A DNA stretch of 49,736 nucleotides from Pseudobacillus wudalianchiensis. Lineage in GTDB: Bacteria; Bacillota; Bacilli; Bacillales; Domibacillaceae. Positions 28,370-36,017 of this stretch are shown here, piece by piece. Location: assembly GCF_001685015.1 (NCBI RefSeq), contig NZ_MAYT01000008.1:1-49736 (forward strand), given 5' to 3'. A program made the translations under genes and the position numbers. The notes under the pieces are model-generated. The model saw nothing but the letters and a program-made list of their open reading frames with translations. It ran no database searches and was not told where the DNA came from. Positions within the stretch are counted from its first letter, which is position 1; the number at the start of each line of letters is the position of its first letter.

Positions 28370-28996
28370 TTATTCTTGCTCAGCCTTCGCTTCCGTTTCA
28401 GTCTCTGCTTCTGAAGCTTCCTGATTAGTTTCCTCAGACGCTTCTTCGACACGTGGAGCAAGCACAGATACGATGACTTCATCATCTTCATGATTTATAG
28501 TAAATGGCTGGCTATTACGGATATCACTGATAGATAGGCTGTCACCAATATTTAAATTAGAAACATCCACTGCCACACTTTCAGGGAACTCACTAACCTT
28601 TGCTGTCACTGAAAGCTCAAATAGCGGCTGCTGAACGACTCCGCCCTCTTTTGCCCCAGCGGCTTCTCCTTCTAAATCAACTCGAACATTGGACGTCATC
28701 TCAGATGATAAATCTACTGCCAGGAAATCAGCGTGAACGATATAATTTTTAATTGGGTCTTGTTGATAATCGTGTAAAATAACGTTATGTTGTTTTCCGT
28801 CTACGGCTAAAGAAATGACCCCGTTACGGCCAACTTCTTTAATCACTTTGAAGAAATCTCCTTCATTCACAAAAACGGACTCTGACTCAACTTCTTTCCC
28901 GTAAACAACAGCAGGGAAATTTCCACTCTCTCGCAGCTCGGTTTTAGCCGATCGCTGAAATTCATTACGCTTTTTTGCTTCAAGTACTGAACTCAT
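28370..28996 (-). CDS. ctc: Ribosomal protein L25/general stress protein Ctc
   Basis: The 208-residue protein is a CTC-type bL25. It binds 5S rRNA and in B. subtilis is made under sigma-B control. The N-terminal L25 domain (about 5-90; FPAVVYGKEVESESVFVNEG) is followed by a TL5-like C-terminal domain and an acidic tail of about 30 residues rich in Glu, starting VEEASEETNQEASEAETETE. The ATG at 28996 follows GGAAGGTGAG. A sigma-B promoter lies 60 nt upstream. Confidence 0.96.
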   Translation of the reverse strand: MSSVLEAKKRNEFQRSAKTELRESGNFPAVVYGKEVESESVFVNEGDFFKVIKEVGRNGVISLAVDGKQHNVILHDYQQDPIKNYIVHADFLAVDLSSEMTSNVRVDLEGEAAGAKEGGVVQQPLFELSVTAKVSEFPESVAVDVSNLNIGDSLSISDIRNSQPFTINHEDDEVIVSVLAPRVEEASEETNQEASEAETETEAKAEQE

Positions 28997-29056
28997 TAGA
29001 GAAACTCACCTTCCTGTATTATGATCTCTGTCTGAAACTTCTGTCCTAAACCATCT

Positions 29057-29082
29057 ATTCCCTTATTGTGTCATGGCTAAAC
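29057..29082 (-). promoter_or_regulatory. Sigma-B promoter of ctc
   Basis: GTTTAG (29077-29082) and GGGAAT (29057-29062) on the minus strand, with a 14-bp spacer, fit the sigma-B consensus GTTTAA/GGGTAT with one mismatch each. ctc is a classic sigma-B gene in B. subtilis. Confidence 0.75.
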
Positions 29083-29188
29083 ATAAAAAGCGTAGACAAG
29101 GCCTTTTTATTGCTTGACGGTTCTTTCAGCTATATACATGTTGGCAGCACACCCATCGCTTGACTACTCTAGTCTCCTACAATGTCAA

Positions 29189-29248
29189 AATAAATAGCCT
29201 TTCCCCTGAGATCCGAAAAATGGATTTTTGAAGGAAAGGCTATTTATT
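29189..29248 (-). terminator. Long hairpin, probable prs terminator
   Basis: Perfect 16-bp stem, AATAAATAGCCTTTCC with GGAAAGGCTATTTATT, around a 28-nt loop, followed by TTTTGACA on the minus strand. It lies 400 nt after the prs stop, with the three repeats in between, and would end prs transcripts that run through them. The 651-nt stretch 28997-29647 holds no gene: the ctc promoter, this hairpin and the repeats fill it. Confidence 0.55.
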
Positions 29249-29266
29249 AGAGCGAGAGTATTCGGC

Positions 29267-29400
29267 TTCGCTTTTCTATTGTCCAGCTGCGCCTCCTTGG
29301 AGCTCGAGGTCATAAGCTAAGCCGCCCAGAAGGTTAAGAACAACCTTCCAGACGGCTTGGCTTATGCTTGTCGCCCCAGAACAGGCGGCTTCGCTTTTCT
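29267..29400. repeat. Palindromic interspersed repeat, unit 1
   Basis: Begins at TCGCTTTTCTATTGTCCAGCTGC and ends in CGCTTTTCTATT shared with the next unit. The arms CATAAGCTAAGCCGCCCAGA and the complementary stretch ending GGCTTGGCTTATG form a long hairpin at 29311-29366. This is the pattern of a repeat common in intergenic regions of many Bacillus genomes (CTTTTCTATTGTCCAGCT at one end, GGCGCTTNCGCTTTTC at the other). Copy numbers in this genome cannot be judged from one window. Confidence 0.75.
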
Positions 29401-29524
29401 ATTGTCTAGTTGCAGGCGCTAGCACGTACGGCGGTTTCGAAATTTCTGCAGGAGTCAAAGAACGACTCCAACAGAAATTCCTCCAACCTCCTATCGTGCT
29501 GATCGAGCACCCTCCACTTTTCTA
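29391..29524. repeat. Palindromic interspersed repeat, unit 2
   Basis: Starts with CGCTTTTCTATTGTCTAG and ends at the next TTTCTATTGTCTAG. It has an outer pair AGCACG/CGTGCT (29421-29500) and an inner stem GAAATTTCTG-CAGGAGTC with GACTCCAACAGAAATTC (29439-29480). Ends are shared with units 1 and 3 while the hairpin arms differ in sequence but keep complementarity. Confidence 0.75.
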
Positions 29525-29649
29525 TTGTCTAGCTGCAGACGCTAGCACGTACGCTGATTTCGCTCTCTCTGTCGAAGTTTGGAAAACAACTTCTCGTCGA
29601 GAGCTCCAATCCGCTATCGTGCTCAACAAGCGCCCTCCGCTTTTCTATT
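29517..29649. repeat. Palindromic interspersed repeat, unit 3
   Basis: Starts ACTTTTCTATTGTCTAGCTG and ends CGCTTTTCTATT, with AGCACG/CGTGCT outer arms and a GAGAGC-rich inner stem (about 29560-29603). The final TT is part of the prs stop codon (29648-29650), so this unit abuts the gene exactly. The stop codon TAA is made with the terminal bases of the repeat. Confidence 0.75.
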
Positions 29650-30607
29650 AATCAAATAATGTGCTGACGGATTGTTCTTCGTGAACACGAATGATGGCTT
29701 CACTGATTAGTGGTGCAATGGAAAGCTCTACAATTTTGTCAGTCTTTTTCTCTTCTGGAAGAGCAATTGAGTTTGTAATAACAAGTTCTTTAATGTTAGA
29801 GTTTTGAATACGCTCGATCGCTGGGCCTGAGAGCACAGGATGCGTACAACAAGCATATACTTCTTTTGCTCCGTTTTCGACCAGCGCATTAGCTGCAAGT
29901 GTAATGGTACCAGCTGTATCGATAATATCGTCAATCAAGATAGCAATTTTTCCATCGATATTCCCAACGATGTTCATTACCTCAGCTACATTTGGTCTTG
30001 GACGGCGCTTGTCGATAATAGCAATTGGTGCTTTTAAACGGTCGGCCATTTTACGTGCACGTGTTACCCCACCATGATCTGGGGAAACGATGACAACATC
30101 ATCTCCGCTGAAGTTTTTCCCTTTAAAGTAATCAGACAAGATTGGTACACCCATTAAGTGATCAATTGGCATATCAAAGAATCCTTGAATTTGCGGTGCA
30201 TGTAGATCAAGCGTAATTACGCGAGTTGCTCCAGCTGTTTCAAGTAAGTTAGCTACCAATTTTGCAGTGATTGGTTCGCGAGCGCGGGCTTTGCGGTCCT
30301 GACGTGCATAACCATAGTAAGGAATAACAATATTGATCGTTTTAGCAGAAGCTCTTTTTAGAGCGTCAATCATAATGAGTAGTTCCATTAGATTTTCATT
30401 GACCGGTGCACTCGTTGATTGAACAACGTATACGTCGCAGCCGCGAATGCTCTCTTCAATATTAATTTGTATCTCTCCGTCGCTAAAACGCTTCACTGAA
30501 CATTTCCCTAATTCTACTCCAATAATTTCGGCAATTTCTTCAGCGAGTTTGCGGTTAGAATTGAGAGAAAAGATTTTCAACTTAGGGTCTAAATACTGAT
30601 TATGCAT
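29648..30607 (-). CDS. prs: Ribose-phosphate pyrophosphokinase (PRPP synthetase)
   Basis: Makes PRPP from ribose 5-phosphate and ATP, feeding purine, pyrimidine, His and Trp synthesis. The 319-residue class I protein has [20 protein letters not shown] at the start, the flexible-loop [20 protein letters not shown], the divalent-cation site [27 protein letters not shown], and the PRPP loop [14 protein letters not shown] near 220. The ATG at 30607 follows GGAGG. It lies 16 nt after glmU and is likely in the glmU-prs operon. Confidence 0.98.
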   Translation of the reverse strand: MHNQYLDPKLKIFSLNSNRKLAEEIAEIIGVELGKCSVKRFSDGEIQINIEESIRGCDVYVVQSTSAPVNENLMELLIMIDALKRASAKTINIVIPYYGYARQDRKARAREPITAKLVANLLETAGATRVITLDLHAPQIQGFFDMPIDHLMGVPILSDYFKGKNFSGDDVVIVSPDHGGVTRARKMADRLKAPIAIIDKRRPRPNVAEVMNIVGNIDGKIAILIDDIIDTAGTITLAANALVENGAKEVYACCTHPVLSGPAIERIQNSNIKELVITNSIALPEEKKTDKIVELSIAPLISEAIIRVHEEQSVSTLFD

Positions 30608-30623
30608 GGGTGGACCTCCGCCT

Positions 30624-31997
30624 TTATTTTTTAAGATTTAACTTTTCTACGTAATTTTCTTTGTTTACTTGACGAGCACGGCCAATGGCTAAAGCTTCAC
30701 CAGGCACATCGTTCGTAATAGTAGAACCGGCTGCTACATACGCCCCTTTGCCCACTGTAACAGGAGCTACAAGGTTAGAATTACAGCCGATGAATGCATC
30801 GTCTTCAATCTTAGTTAAAAATTTATTTTTTCCGTCGTAATTCACTGTAATAGAACCACAGCCAAGGTTAACGCCACTTCCTACTTCGGCATCGCCAATA
30901 TAGCTTAAGTGGGAAGCTTTACTGCCTTTGCCAAAGACAGACTTTTTAATCTCAACGAAATTACCGATCTTCGCTTCATCGCTGATTTGAGATGCTGGAC
31001 GAATGTGTGCAAATGGCCCGATCGCCACACGAGATCCAATTTCACTATCAGCAGCCACAGAATGGCGAATAACAGTGCTATCTCCAACTTGGCAATTGTT
31101 AATCTCACTATTTGGACCGATCTCGCAATCAGCACCAATAGAAGTGTTTCCAGACAATACTGTTCCAGGGTGAATAATAGTATCTGAACCAATCACTACG
31201 TCTGGACCGATAAATGCATTTTCTGGACTGACGAGCGTTACTCCATTGCGCATGTGCTGCTCGTTAATACGTTCACGCATAATTTTTTCTGCTTGGCTTA
31301 AAGCTACACGATCATTTACACCAAGTGTTTCATTGAAATCGGCTGTTTGATAGGCGGCTACTTTCTCTCCGGCCTTCTGAAGGATTTCAATAACATCTGG
31401 CAAATAATATTCGCCTTGGGCATTATCATTTGATACTTTCTTCAACGTCTCAAATAAATAACGATTATCGAAACAATAAGTGCCTGTATTAATTTCTTTC
31501 ACTTTCCGTTCCTCGTCTGTTGCATCTTTATGCTCAACGATTTTCTCAACCATTCCTTGCTCATTGCGGATGATTCGCCCATAACCATCAGGCTGATCCG
31601 TGTAAGCTGTTAAAATAGTCGCTTTTGCCTGTTGTTCTGTGTGGAAGTTTACAAGCGCCTCCATAGTGGAAGACTTAATAAGAGGTGTATCACCACAAAC
31701 AACGAGTGTACAACCCTCTTCTTTACCGAGGATCTCTTCCGCCTGCATGACTGCATGAGCGGTGCCAAGCTGCTCTGCTTGCAAAGCAAACTCGCTTTTT
31801 TCCCCAAGATAGCCTTTAACTTTTTCTGCTCCATGGCCAACAATTGTAACAATTTTATGTGTATGTAAATCGGATATTTGATCAATTACATGCTCTACCA
31901 TCGGTTTACCGCAGACAGGGTGCAACACTTTATAAAGCTTAGACTTCATACGCGTGCCTTTTCCTGCTGCAAGAATGACAGCATAAATATTCGTCAT
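30624..31997 (-). CDS. glmU: Bifunctional N-acetylglucosamine-1-phosphate uridyltransferase/glucosamine-1-phosphate acetyltransferase
   Basis: Makes UDP-N-acetylglucosamine for cell wall and teichoic acid. The 457-residue protein has the N-terminal uridyltransferase ([20 protein letters not shown] at about 7-26; [20 protein letters not shown]) and a C-terminal left-handed beta-helix of hexapeptide repeats ending with the acetyltransferase region [20 protein letters not shown]. The ATG at 31997 is followed by [14 protein letters not shown] and preceded by a weak RBS AGGGGG. It is co-oriented with prs. Confidence 0.98.
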   Translation of the reverse strand: MTNIYAVILAAGKGTRMKSKLYKVLHPVCGKPMVEHVIDQISDLHTHKIVTIVGHGAEKVKGYLGEKSEFALQAEQLGTAHAVMQAEEILGKEEGCTLVVCGDTPLIKSSTMEALVNFHTEQQAKATILTAYTDQPDGYGRIIRNEQGMVEKIVEHKDATDEERKVKEINTGTYCFDNRYLFETLKKVSNDNAQGEYYLPDVIEILQKAGEKVAAYQTADFNETLGVNDRVALSQAEKIMRERINEQHMRNGVTLVSPENAFIGPDVVIGSDTIIHPGTVLSGNTSIGADCEIGPNSEINNCQVGDSTVIRHSVAADSEIGSRVAIGPFAHIRPASQISDEAKIGNFVEIKKSVFGKGSKASHLSYIGDAEVGSGVNLGCGSITVNYDGKNKFLTKIEDDAFIGCNSNLVAPVTVGKGAYVAAGSTITNDVPGEALAIGRARQVNKENYVEKLNLKK

Positions 31998-32030
31998 TGA
32001 GGGTCCCCCTATAACCTTTTATCCTTATTG

Positions 32031-32059
32031 ACTATATCTTAAAAGGGCTCTTATTTCAA
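32031..32059 (-). promoter_or_regulatory. glmU promoter
   Basis: Minus-strand -35 TTGAAA (32054-32059) and -10 TATAGT (32031-32036) with a 17-bp spacer, about 33 nt before the glmU start. A short palindrome GACAAATTTTTGTC lies upstream at 32075-32088 and could be a regulatory site. Confidence 0.65.
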
Positions 32060-32173
32060 GACAGCTTAAAAAACGACAAATTTTTGTCAATGAATATTCG
32101 AATTTTTTAAAGGAAACGAAGAAAGAAGATTCCAAGAGGATAAGCAGAGTGGAAAAAGAGGAAATTTTCGCAC

Positions 32174-32206
32174 TAAAAAAGAGCCATACATTTGAAGTAG
32201 GCTCTT
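32174..32206 (-). terminator. spoVG terminator
   Basis: Hairpin AAGAGCC/GGCTCTT with a loop of about 14 nt, followed by TTTTTTAG on the minus strand, just after the spoVG stop. It separates spoVG from glmU. Confidence 0.8.
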
Positions 32207-32219
32207 GTTGCATTTAAAT

Positions 32220-32513
32220 TTATGAAGCTCCTGCTTCTTCTAATTCCACTTCTTCTAATTCTCCCAAACGGTGATACTCAGCTAAAACAGCATCTTGGAT
32301 TTTACCGCGTGTGTTGGAGTTGATCGGATGAGCAATATCACGAAATTCTCCATCTGGTGTGCGTTTGCTTGGCATGGCTACGAATAAACCATTGTTGCCA
32401 TCAATTACACGGATATCATGAATAACAAATTCATTGTCCAACGTAATAGATGCAATCGCTCTCATGCGGCCGTCCGTATTTACACGTCTTAGTCTCACAT
32501 CAGTTACTTCCAC
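32220..32513 (-). CDS. spoVG: Septation/sporulation regulator SpoVG
   Basis: The 97-residue protein is an RNA/DNA-binding regulator, made early in sporulation under sigma-H and repressed by AbrB in B. subtilis. It is highly conserved: [20 protein letters not shown] at the start, then [20 protein letters not shown] and [15 protein letters not shown]. The start is GTG 32513, with GGGG 9-10 nt upstream, and yields the same length as the B. subtilis protein. A sigma-H promoter lies upstream. Confidence 0.97.
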   Translation of the reverse strand: MEVTDVRLRRVNTDGRMRAIASITLDNEFVIHDIRVIDGNNGLFVAMPSKRTPDGEFRDIAHPINSNTRGKIQDAVLAEYHRLGELEEVELEEAGAS

Positions 32514-32557
32514 TCTGTTCACCCCTTTTTCCCCTATATAAAAAGCCTAAACTAACT

Positions 32558-32582
32558 ATTCAATAATATTTTAAATATTCCT
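32558..32582 (-). promoter_or_regulatory. Sigma-H promoter of spoVG with AT-rich upstream box
   Basis: On the minus strand AGGAATA (around 32576-32582) and TGAAT (32558-32562) stand about 13-14 bp apart, fitting the sigma-H pattern AGGAWWW ... GAAT. Just upstream (32583-32620) is an A/T-only tract like the AT-box to which AbrB binds at B. subtilis spoVG. Confidence 0.7.
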
Positions 32583-32622
32583 TCTTTTTTTTGAAAAAAT
32601 TTTACTTTTTTTTATATAAAAA

Positions 32623-32647
32623 ACACTCGTGATTGTTTCACGAGTGT
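32623..32647 (-). terminator. purR-ridA terminator
   Basis: Perfect hairpin ACACTCGTGA/TCACGAGTGT with a 5-nt loop followed by TTTTTTATAT on the minus strand, upstream of the spoVG promoter. Confidence 0.9.
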
Positions 32648-32744
32648 CAGAATACAGATTATCTCTATGTTTGTTTTGAAAACGCTTGCCTTATCAAAAA
32701 ATAATAAAGAAAGAGAGCGCTTGTCTTAAAGCTCACACTTGTTG

Positions 32745-33119
32745 TTATTTTACGAGCGCGATGACTTCAATCTCCACTTTTACATCTTTCGGCAATCTTG
32801 CTACCTCTACACAAGAGCGAGCTGGTTTGTGATCGCCAAAGTATTGGCTATACACATCGTTTACTGCCGCAAACTCTTCCATATCCGCGATAAAAACTGT
32901 CGCCTTTACAACGGTATCTAGTGAAGCACCTGCTTCAGCCAGTACAGCTTGAAGATTCTTGAATACTTGGTGAGTTTGCTCTGTTACATCTCCATTCACT
33001 AGTTCCCCTGCAGGTGTTAATGGAATTTGACCAGAACTGTAAAACATGTTGTTTACAATAATCCCTTGAGAATATGGCCCAATAGCCGCTGGTGCTTGGT
33101 TTGTTGCTACTACTTTCAT
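32745..33119 (-). CDS. ridA: Reactive intermediate deaminase RidA (YabJ)
   Basis: The 124-residue YjgF/RidA-family protein hydrolyses reactive enamine/imine intermediates; in B. subtilis YabJ also affects purine repression. Key features are [20 protein letters not shown] at the start, the conserved Arg in [20 protein letters not shown] (catalytic Arg near residue 105) and the trimer-forming Cys. The ATG at 33119 follows AAGGAGAGG. It follows purR by 12 nt and so is probably co-transcribed. Confidence 0.97.
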   Translation of the reverse strand: MKVVATNQAPAAIGPYSQGIIVNNMFYSSGQIPLTPAGELVNGDVTEQTHQVFKNLQAVLAEAGASLDTVVKATVFIADMEEFAAVNDVYSQYFGDHKPARSCVEVARLPKDVKVEIEVIALVK

Positions 33120-33131
33120 GTTAACCTCTCC

Positions 33132-33965
33132 TTATGAAAACTGTATATTTTCGGAAAAATAATTTCCTTCTACTACAGAAATAGCAGACGTACGAACATT
33201 TACATCTTGAAGCTTAACAAGAGATATGTAGTCCTCCACGAGTCTTTCCTCGTCATGCTCCGCTTCCACTAGCACAGCAATTCCCGCTACTGATGCATTA
33301 AACTCAGCGAGCAGGCTGATCATTCCATTAATGGTTCCACCTGCTTTCATAAAATCATCAACAAGCAGCACTTTGGAACCTTCCTTCAAACTACGCTTCG
33401 CCAGCACCATCGTCTGAATTCGCTTCGTAGATCCGGATACGTAGTTAATGCTTACAGTTGGACCTTCTGTTACCTTGCTGTCTCTGCGAACCACGACGAC
33501 TGGAACATTTAAATGCGAAGCAATAGCATGGGCAATAGGGATGCCTTTCGTGGCAACTGTCATAATGGCGTCGATGTCCATTCCTGCATACGCTGAGGCA
33601 AGGAGCTTGCCAACTTGGTGAATAACTTGCGGATGACCAAGCAAATCCATCATGTATAAATAACCGCCCGGAAGCAGCCTTTCTGGATTTTCAATTTGCT
33701 CACAGAGCTCCGCAATAAACTTTCGTGCTTCCATCTCACTGACTTTCGAGAAGTACTTCACACCGCCAGCTGCTCCGGGAATAGTTTGAAGCGAGCCGAT
33801 GCCACGCTGTTCAAACGTTTCCTTCACAATAGACAAGTCCTCACTAATAGACGATTTTGCTGATCCGTACCGTTCAGCAAAAAAAGTAAGTGAAACTAGC
33901 TGCTGCGGATGTTCTAATAAATAATGTGTCATATCAATTAACCGTTCACTTCGACGAAACTTCAT
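33132..33965 (-). CDS. purR: Purine operon repressor PurR
   Basis: PRPP-responsive repressor of purine genes. The 277-residue protein has an N-terminal winged-helix domain (about 1-70; FRRSERLIDMTHYLLEHPQQ) and a phosphoribosyltransferase-like effector domain with the PRPP loop VLLVDDFMKAGGTING near residue 200. It is not an enzyme in B. subtilis. The ATG at 33965 follows AGGAGG at long spacing. A pair of PurBox-like sites lies upstream, consistent with autoregulation. Confidence 0.97.
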   Translation of the reverse strand: MKFRRSERLIDMTHYLLEHPQQLVSLTFFAERYGSAKSSISEDLSIVKETFEQRGIGSLQTIPGAAGGVKYFSKVSEMEARKFIAELCEQIENPERLLPGGYLYMMDLLGHPQVIHQVGKLLASAYAGMDIDAIMTVATKGIPIAHAIASHLNVPVVVVRRDSKVTEGPTVSINYVSGSTKRIQTMVLAKRSLKEGSKVLLVDDFMKAGGTINGMISLLAEFNASVAGIAVLVEAEHDEERLVEDYISLVKLQDVNVRTSAISVVEGNYFSENIQFS

Positions 33966-33990
33966 GTTTTACTCTACCCTCCTAAGGAGT

Positions 33991-34033
33991 AAATCCGAAT
34001 ATTTAATTTTAAATATAACTTAATATACGGATT
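33991..34033 (-). promoter_or_regulatory. Candidate PurBox pair upstream of purR
   Basis: AAATCCGAATATT (33991-34003) and, in inverted orientation, AATATACGGATT (34022-34033) form an inverted pair with about 18 nt between. They fit the B. subtilis PurBox pattern AWWWCCGAACWWT, the first with one mismatch and the second with three. The second overlaps the last base of ispE. This would let PurR control its own gene. Confidence 0.6.
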
Positions 34034-34902
34034 CAATCAACAGGAATCCCTTCTCCTAACAGTCGGACTGCGTATACCTGGTCACAAAATCCTCTTAAGC
34101 CGTTGCAAACCCGGTGCATTCTAGAATCATGCTGGATGAGTCCAAAAACAGTCGGTCCGCTTCCACTCATCAGCACCGCATCTGCTCCAAAACGTTCCAT
34201 CTGTTCTTTAATCTGCGCCACTTCCGGATAAAGCTTTAAGGTAACAGATTCTAGAACATTGCCAAGGTTAGCGCACATCTTTTGATAATCCTTCGTTTGA
34301 ATCGCAGTCATCATCGCTTTCGTATCAGGATGACGGAGCCCATCGATTTTTAAGTTTTTATATACTTCCGCTGTTGATACTCCAATGGTCGGCTTGGCCA
34401 GAACCACCCAACAGTTTGGCGGAGACGGAAGATGCTGTATTTTTTCTCCACGTCCCTTTGCTAAAGCTGTGCCGCCATACACACAAAAAGAAACATCGGA
34501 ACCAATCTCTGATCCAAGCGCTGCTAATTCATCCAGGCTTAATCCTAGATTCCACATTCGGTTTAACCCTTTTAATGTCGCCGCAGCATCACTGCTGCCT
34601 CCTGCTAAACCGGCAGCTACTGGGATAACCTTTTCAATGCCGATTGCTACACCTGAACGAATGCTATATCTTTCTTTCAGCAGCATGGCTGCCTGATAAG
34701 CTAAATTCCGTTTATCGTCCGGAACAAAACGGTTATGGGATATAATTTTAATTTCATCTTTTGCGAGCGGTTCCAGTTCTATGCGGTCCGCCAGATCCAC
34801 CGTTGTCATAATCATTTCAACTTCATGGTATCCATCCGCACGTTTATGCAGCACATCAAGCGTTAAGTTAATTTTCGCTGGTGCTTTCATCATTATCTTC
34901 AC
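34033..34902 (-). CDS. ispE: 4-diphosphocytidyl-2-C-methyl-D-erythritol kinase
   Basis: GHMP kinase of the MEP isoprenoid pathway. The 289-residue protein has [20 protein letters not shown] near the start, the ATP loop [20 protein letters not shown] near residue 95-115, [20 protein letters not shown], and [11 protein letters not shown] near the C-terminus. GTG 34902 is chosen: AGGTGG lies 5 nt upstream and the length equals the B. subtilis protein; GTG 34911 or ATG 34893 are alternatives. It lies between sspF and purR. Confidence 0.96.
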   Translation of the reverse strand: MKIMMKAPAKINLTLDVLHKRADGYHEVEMIMTTVDLADRIELEPLAKDEIKIISHNRFVPDDKRNLAYQAAMLLKERYSIRSGVAIGIEKVIPVAAGLAGGSSDAAATLKGLNRMWNLGLSLDELAALGSEIGSDVSFCVYGGTALAKGRGEKIQHLPSPPNCWVVLAKPTIGVSTAEVYKNLKIDGLRHPDTKAMMTAIQTKDYQKMCANLGNVLESVTLKLYPEVAQIKEQMERFGADAVLMSGSGPTVFGLIQHDSRMHRVCNGLRGFCDQVYAVRLLGEGIPVD

Positions 34903-35006
34903 AATAGCCACCTACTTTGTGCACAATACAATTAGTTTAGCTTATTTTATCATAAAGTCGATTAGGAGTTGTAAATATGATGTAGGATGGAGTAATTTTC
35001 TATATA

Positions 35007-35037
35007 AAAAGAGACCGGGCTTCCTCCCCGATCTCTT
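35007..35037 (-). terminator. sspF terminator
   Basis: Hairpin AGAGATCGGG/CCCGGTCTCT with a 7-nt loop and TTTTTATATA on the minus strand, next to the sspF stop. Confidence 0.85.
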
Positions 35038-35069
35038 AGCGGCGTTTCAGTTAGAAGTCAACTACCGTG

Positions 35070-35246
35070 TCAGCGCTTGTTAACGAGGTGGTTTTCTGCA
35101 AGTTCAATTGCTCTCTTTACCATGTTGCCAGCATCACGAGCTGTAATTCCGCCCCAGCCTTCCCGTTGAACAGTGTCATAAAACCCTAGCTCTTTCGCAA
35201 GCTCTTCCTTCAATTGGTCAGACATAATCCCTCTTCTTCTGCCCAT
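35070..35246 (-). CDS. sspF: Small acid-soluble spore protein (alpha/beta-type-like) SspF
   Basis: The 58-residue protein is of the SspF family of spore core DNA-binding proteins. It starts [20 protein letters not shown] and has [20 protein letters not shown], which includes the family motif around the GPR-protease-like site, then [14 protein letters not shown]. The ATG at 35246 follows AAGGAGG. I expect forespore sigma-G control from the family, but I see no clear promoter in the upstream 300 nt, which hold a decayed repeat (35320-35440). Confidence 0.94.
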   Translation of the reverse strand: MGRRRGIMSDQLKEELAKELGFYDTVQREGWGGITARDAGNMVKRAIELAENHLVNKR

Positions 35247-35319
35247 TCGTTTTCCTCCTTCTGCCGCCATTTATAGCTTAACCAGCCCGTTTAAAACGAT
35301 TAGCGGAAAATGAAGGGAA

Positions 35320-35440
35320 GCCCTCAATGCAGAGAGCGCCGATTATCAACGACACGCATAAGACAAGCTGGCTGAAGAACTGGAAGACAACCAAGCCAGA
35401 AGGCCTTGACCAGTCCCGACGGACCATGTTCCTCTCTCAA
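35320..35440 (-). repeat. Possible decayed copy of the palindromic repeat
   Basis: On the minus strand this gap holds TCGGGACTGGTCAAGGC, then a TGGCT/AGCCA stem, CTTATGCGTGTCG and GGCGCTCTCTGC. These resemble the inner arms, CTTATGCTTGTCG and GGCGCTT parts of the units at 29267-29649, but with many changes. No protein is supported in the 332-nt gap 35247-35578; beside this remnant it has only the veg terminator. Confidence 0.45.
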
Positions 35441-35550
35441 AAAGTTTGTTTTTGGCGTCTACAGGGAAAAGTTAAGTATTCCTGAAGCACTTAGTTGACT
35501 CAAAAGTAAATTAGAATACATCCCACTTTATTTTTAAAACAAATAAAAAA

Positions 35551-35574
35551 GCAGTAAACAATATTGTTTACTGC
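35551..35574 (-). terminator. veg terminator
   Basis: Perfect 24-nt palindrome GCAGTAAACAAT/ATTGTTTACTGC followed by TTTTTTATTTG on the minus strand, immediately after the veg stop. Confidence 0.88.
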
Positions 35575-35578
35575 AAAC

Positions 35579-35833
35579 TTAAACGGCGCTTCCTGCTGCG
35601 TCTTCAAATGTTAATTCTACTGTTTCTGTCAACACATCTGCATAGCTGTATGACACTCTTTCAAACGCGTTTTCATCTTGATCTAACTCTACTACGAAGA
35701 CTGCTTGATATGTTTCAGCTAGAACACCAGATCGCTCAATCGTTTTTCGGCGTCCCCCGTTTGCCTTCAACAACAGTCTTTTTCCTAAATTTGAATCAAG
35801 AGATTTTTTAATGTCGGCTAATGTTTTTGGCAT
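35579..35833 (-). CDS. veg: Veg protein
   Basis: The 84-residue protein has no recognised enzymatic domain; in B. subtilis Veg is abundant and promotes biofilm formation by affecting SinR targets. Conserved parts are [38 protein letters not shown] and [20 protein letters not shown]. The ATG at 35833 follows GAGGTGG; longer in-frame starts lack support. Two strong sigma-A promoters lie directly upstream. Confidence 0.96.
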   Translation of the reverse strand: MPKTLADIKKSLDSNLGKRLLLKANGGRRKTIERSGVLAETYQAVFVVELDQDENAFERVSYSYADVLTETVELTFEDAAGSAV

Positions 35834-35855
35834 CCGCTTCCACCTCACTATTTTT

Positions 35856-35925
35856 ATAATACCATGATTTAAATAGCAAGTCAAATAAATAAAATATTTT
35901 ATCAACCAGTGCCCCCTTTTGTCAA
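35856..35925 (-). promoter_or_regulatory. Tandem strong promoters of veg
   Basis: Upstream promoter: TTGACA (35920-35925), 18 bp, TAAAAT (35896-35901). Downstream promoter: TTGACT (35879-35884), 17 bp, TATTAT (35856-35861). Both are on the minus strand. B. subtilis veg is a classic strong sigma-A promoter with two start sites. Confidence 0.85.
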
Positions 35926-36017
35926 CGTTTTTTATTTTACAAAAACCTGCTTTTTTCATCATATTTTTAGCGTGCCCAATAATTCAATAACCATGACAAA
36001 ATTGTTTTTAGTGTTCT

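Noticed and set aside
29267-29649. CRISPR array
   Set aside because: The units are about 130 bp, palindromic throughout, and not short repeats with unique spacers; no cas genes are near.
29364-29651. Plus-strand open frame of 95 codons across the repeats
   Set aside because: It lies entirely within the palindromic repeats, repeats the same peptide pattern and has no ribosome binding site; it is a by-product of the repeat.
32631-32646. Second parS-like site (TTGTTTCACGAGTG)
   Set aside because: Only half of the site matches; it is the arm of the ridA terminator.
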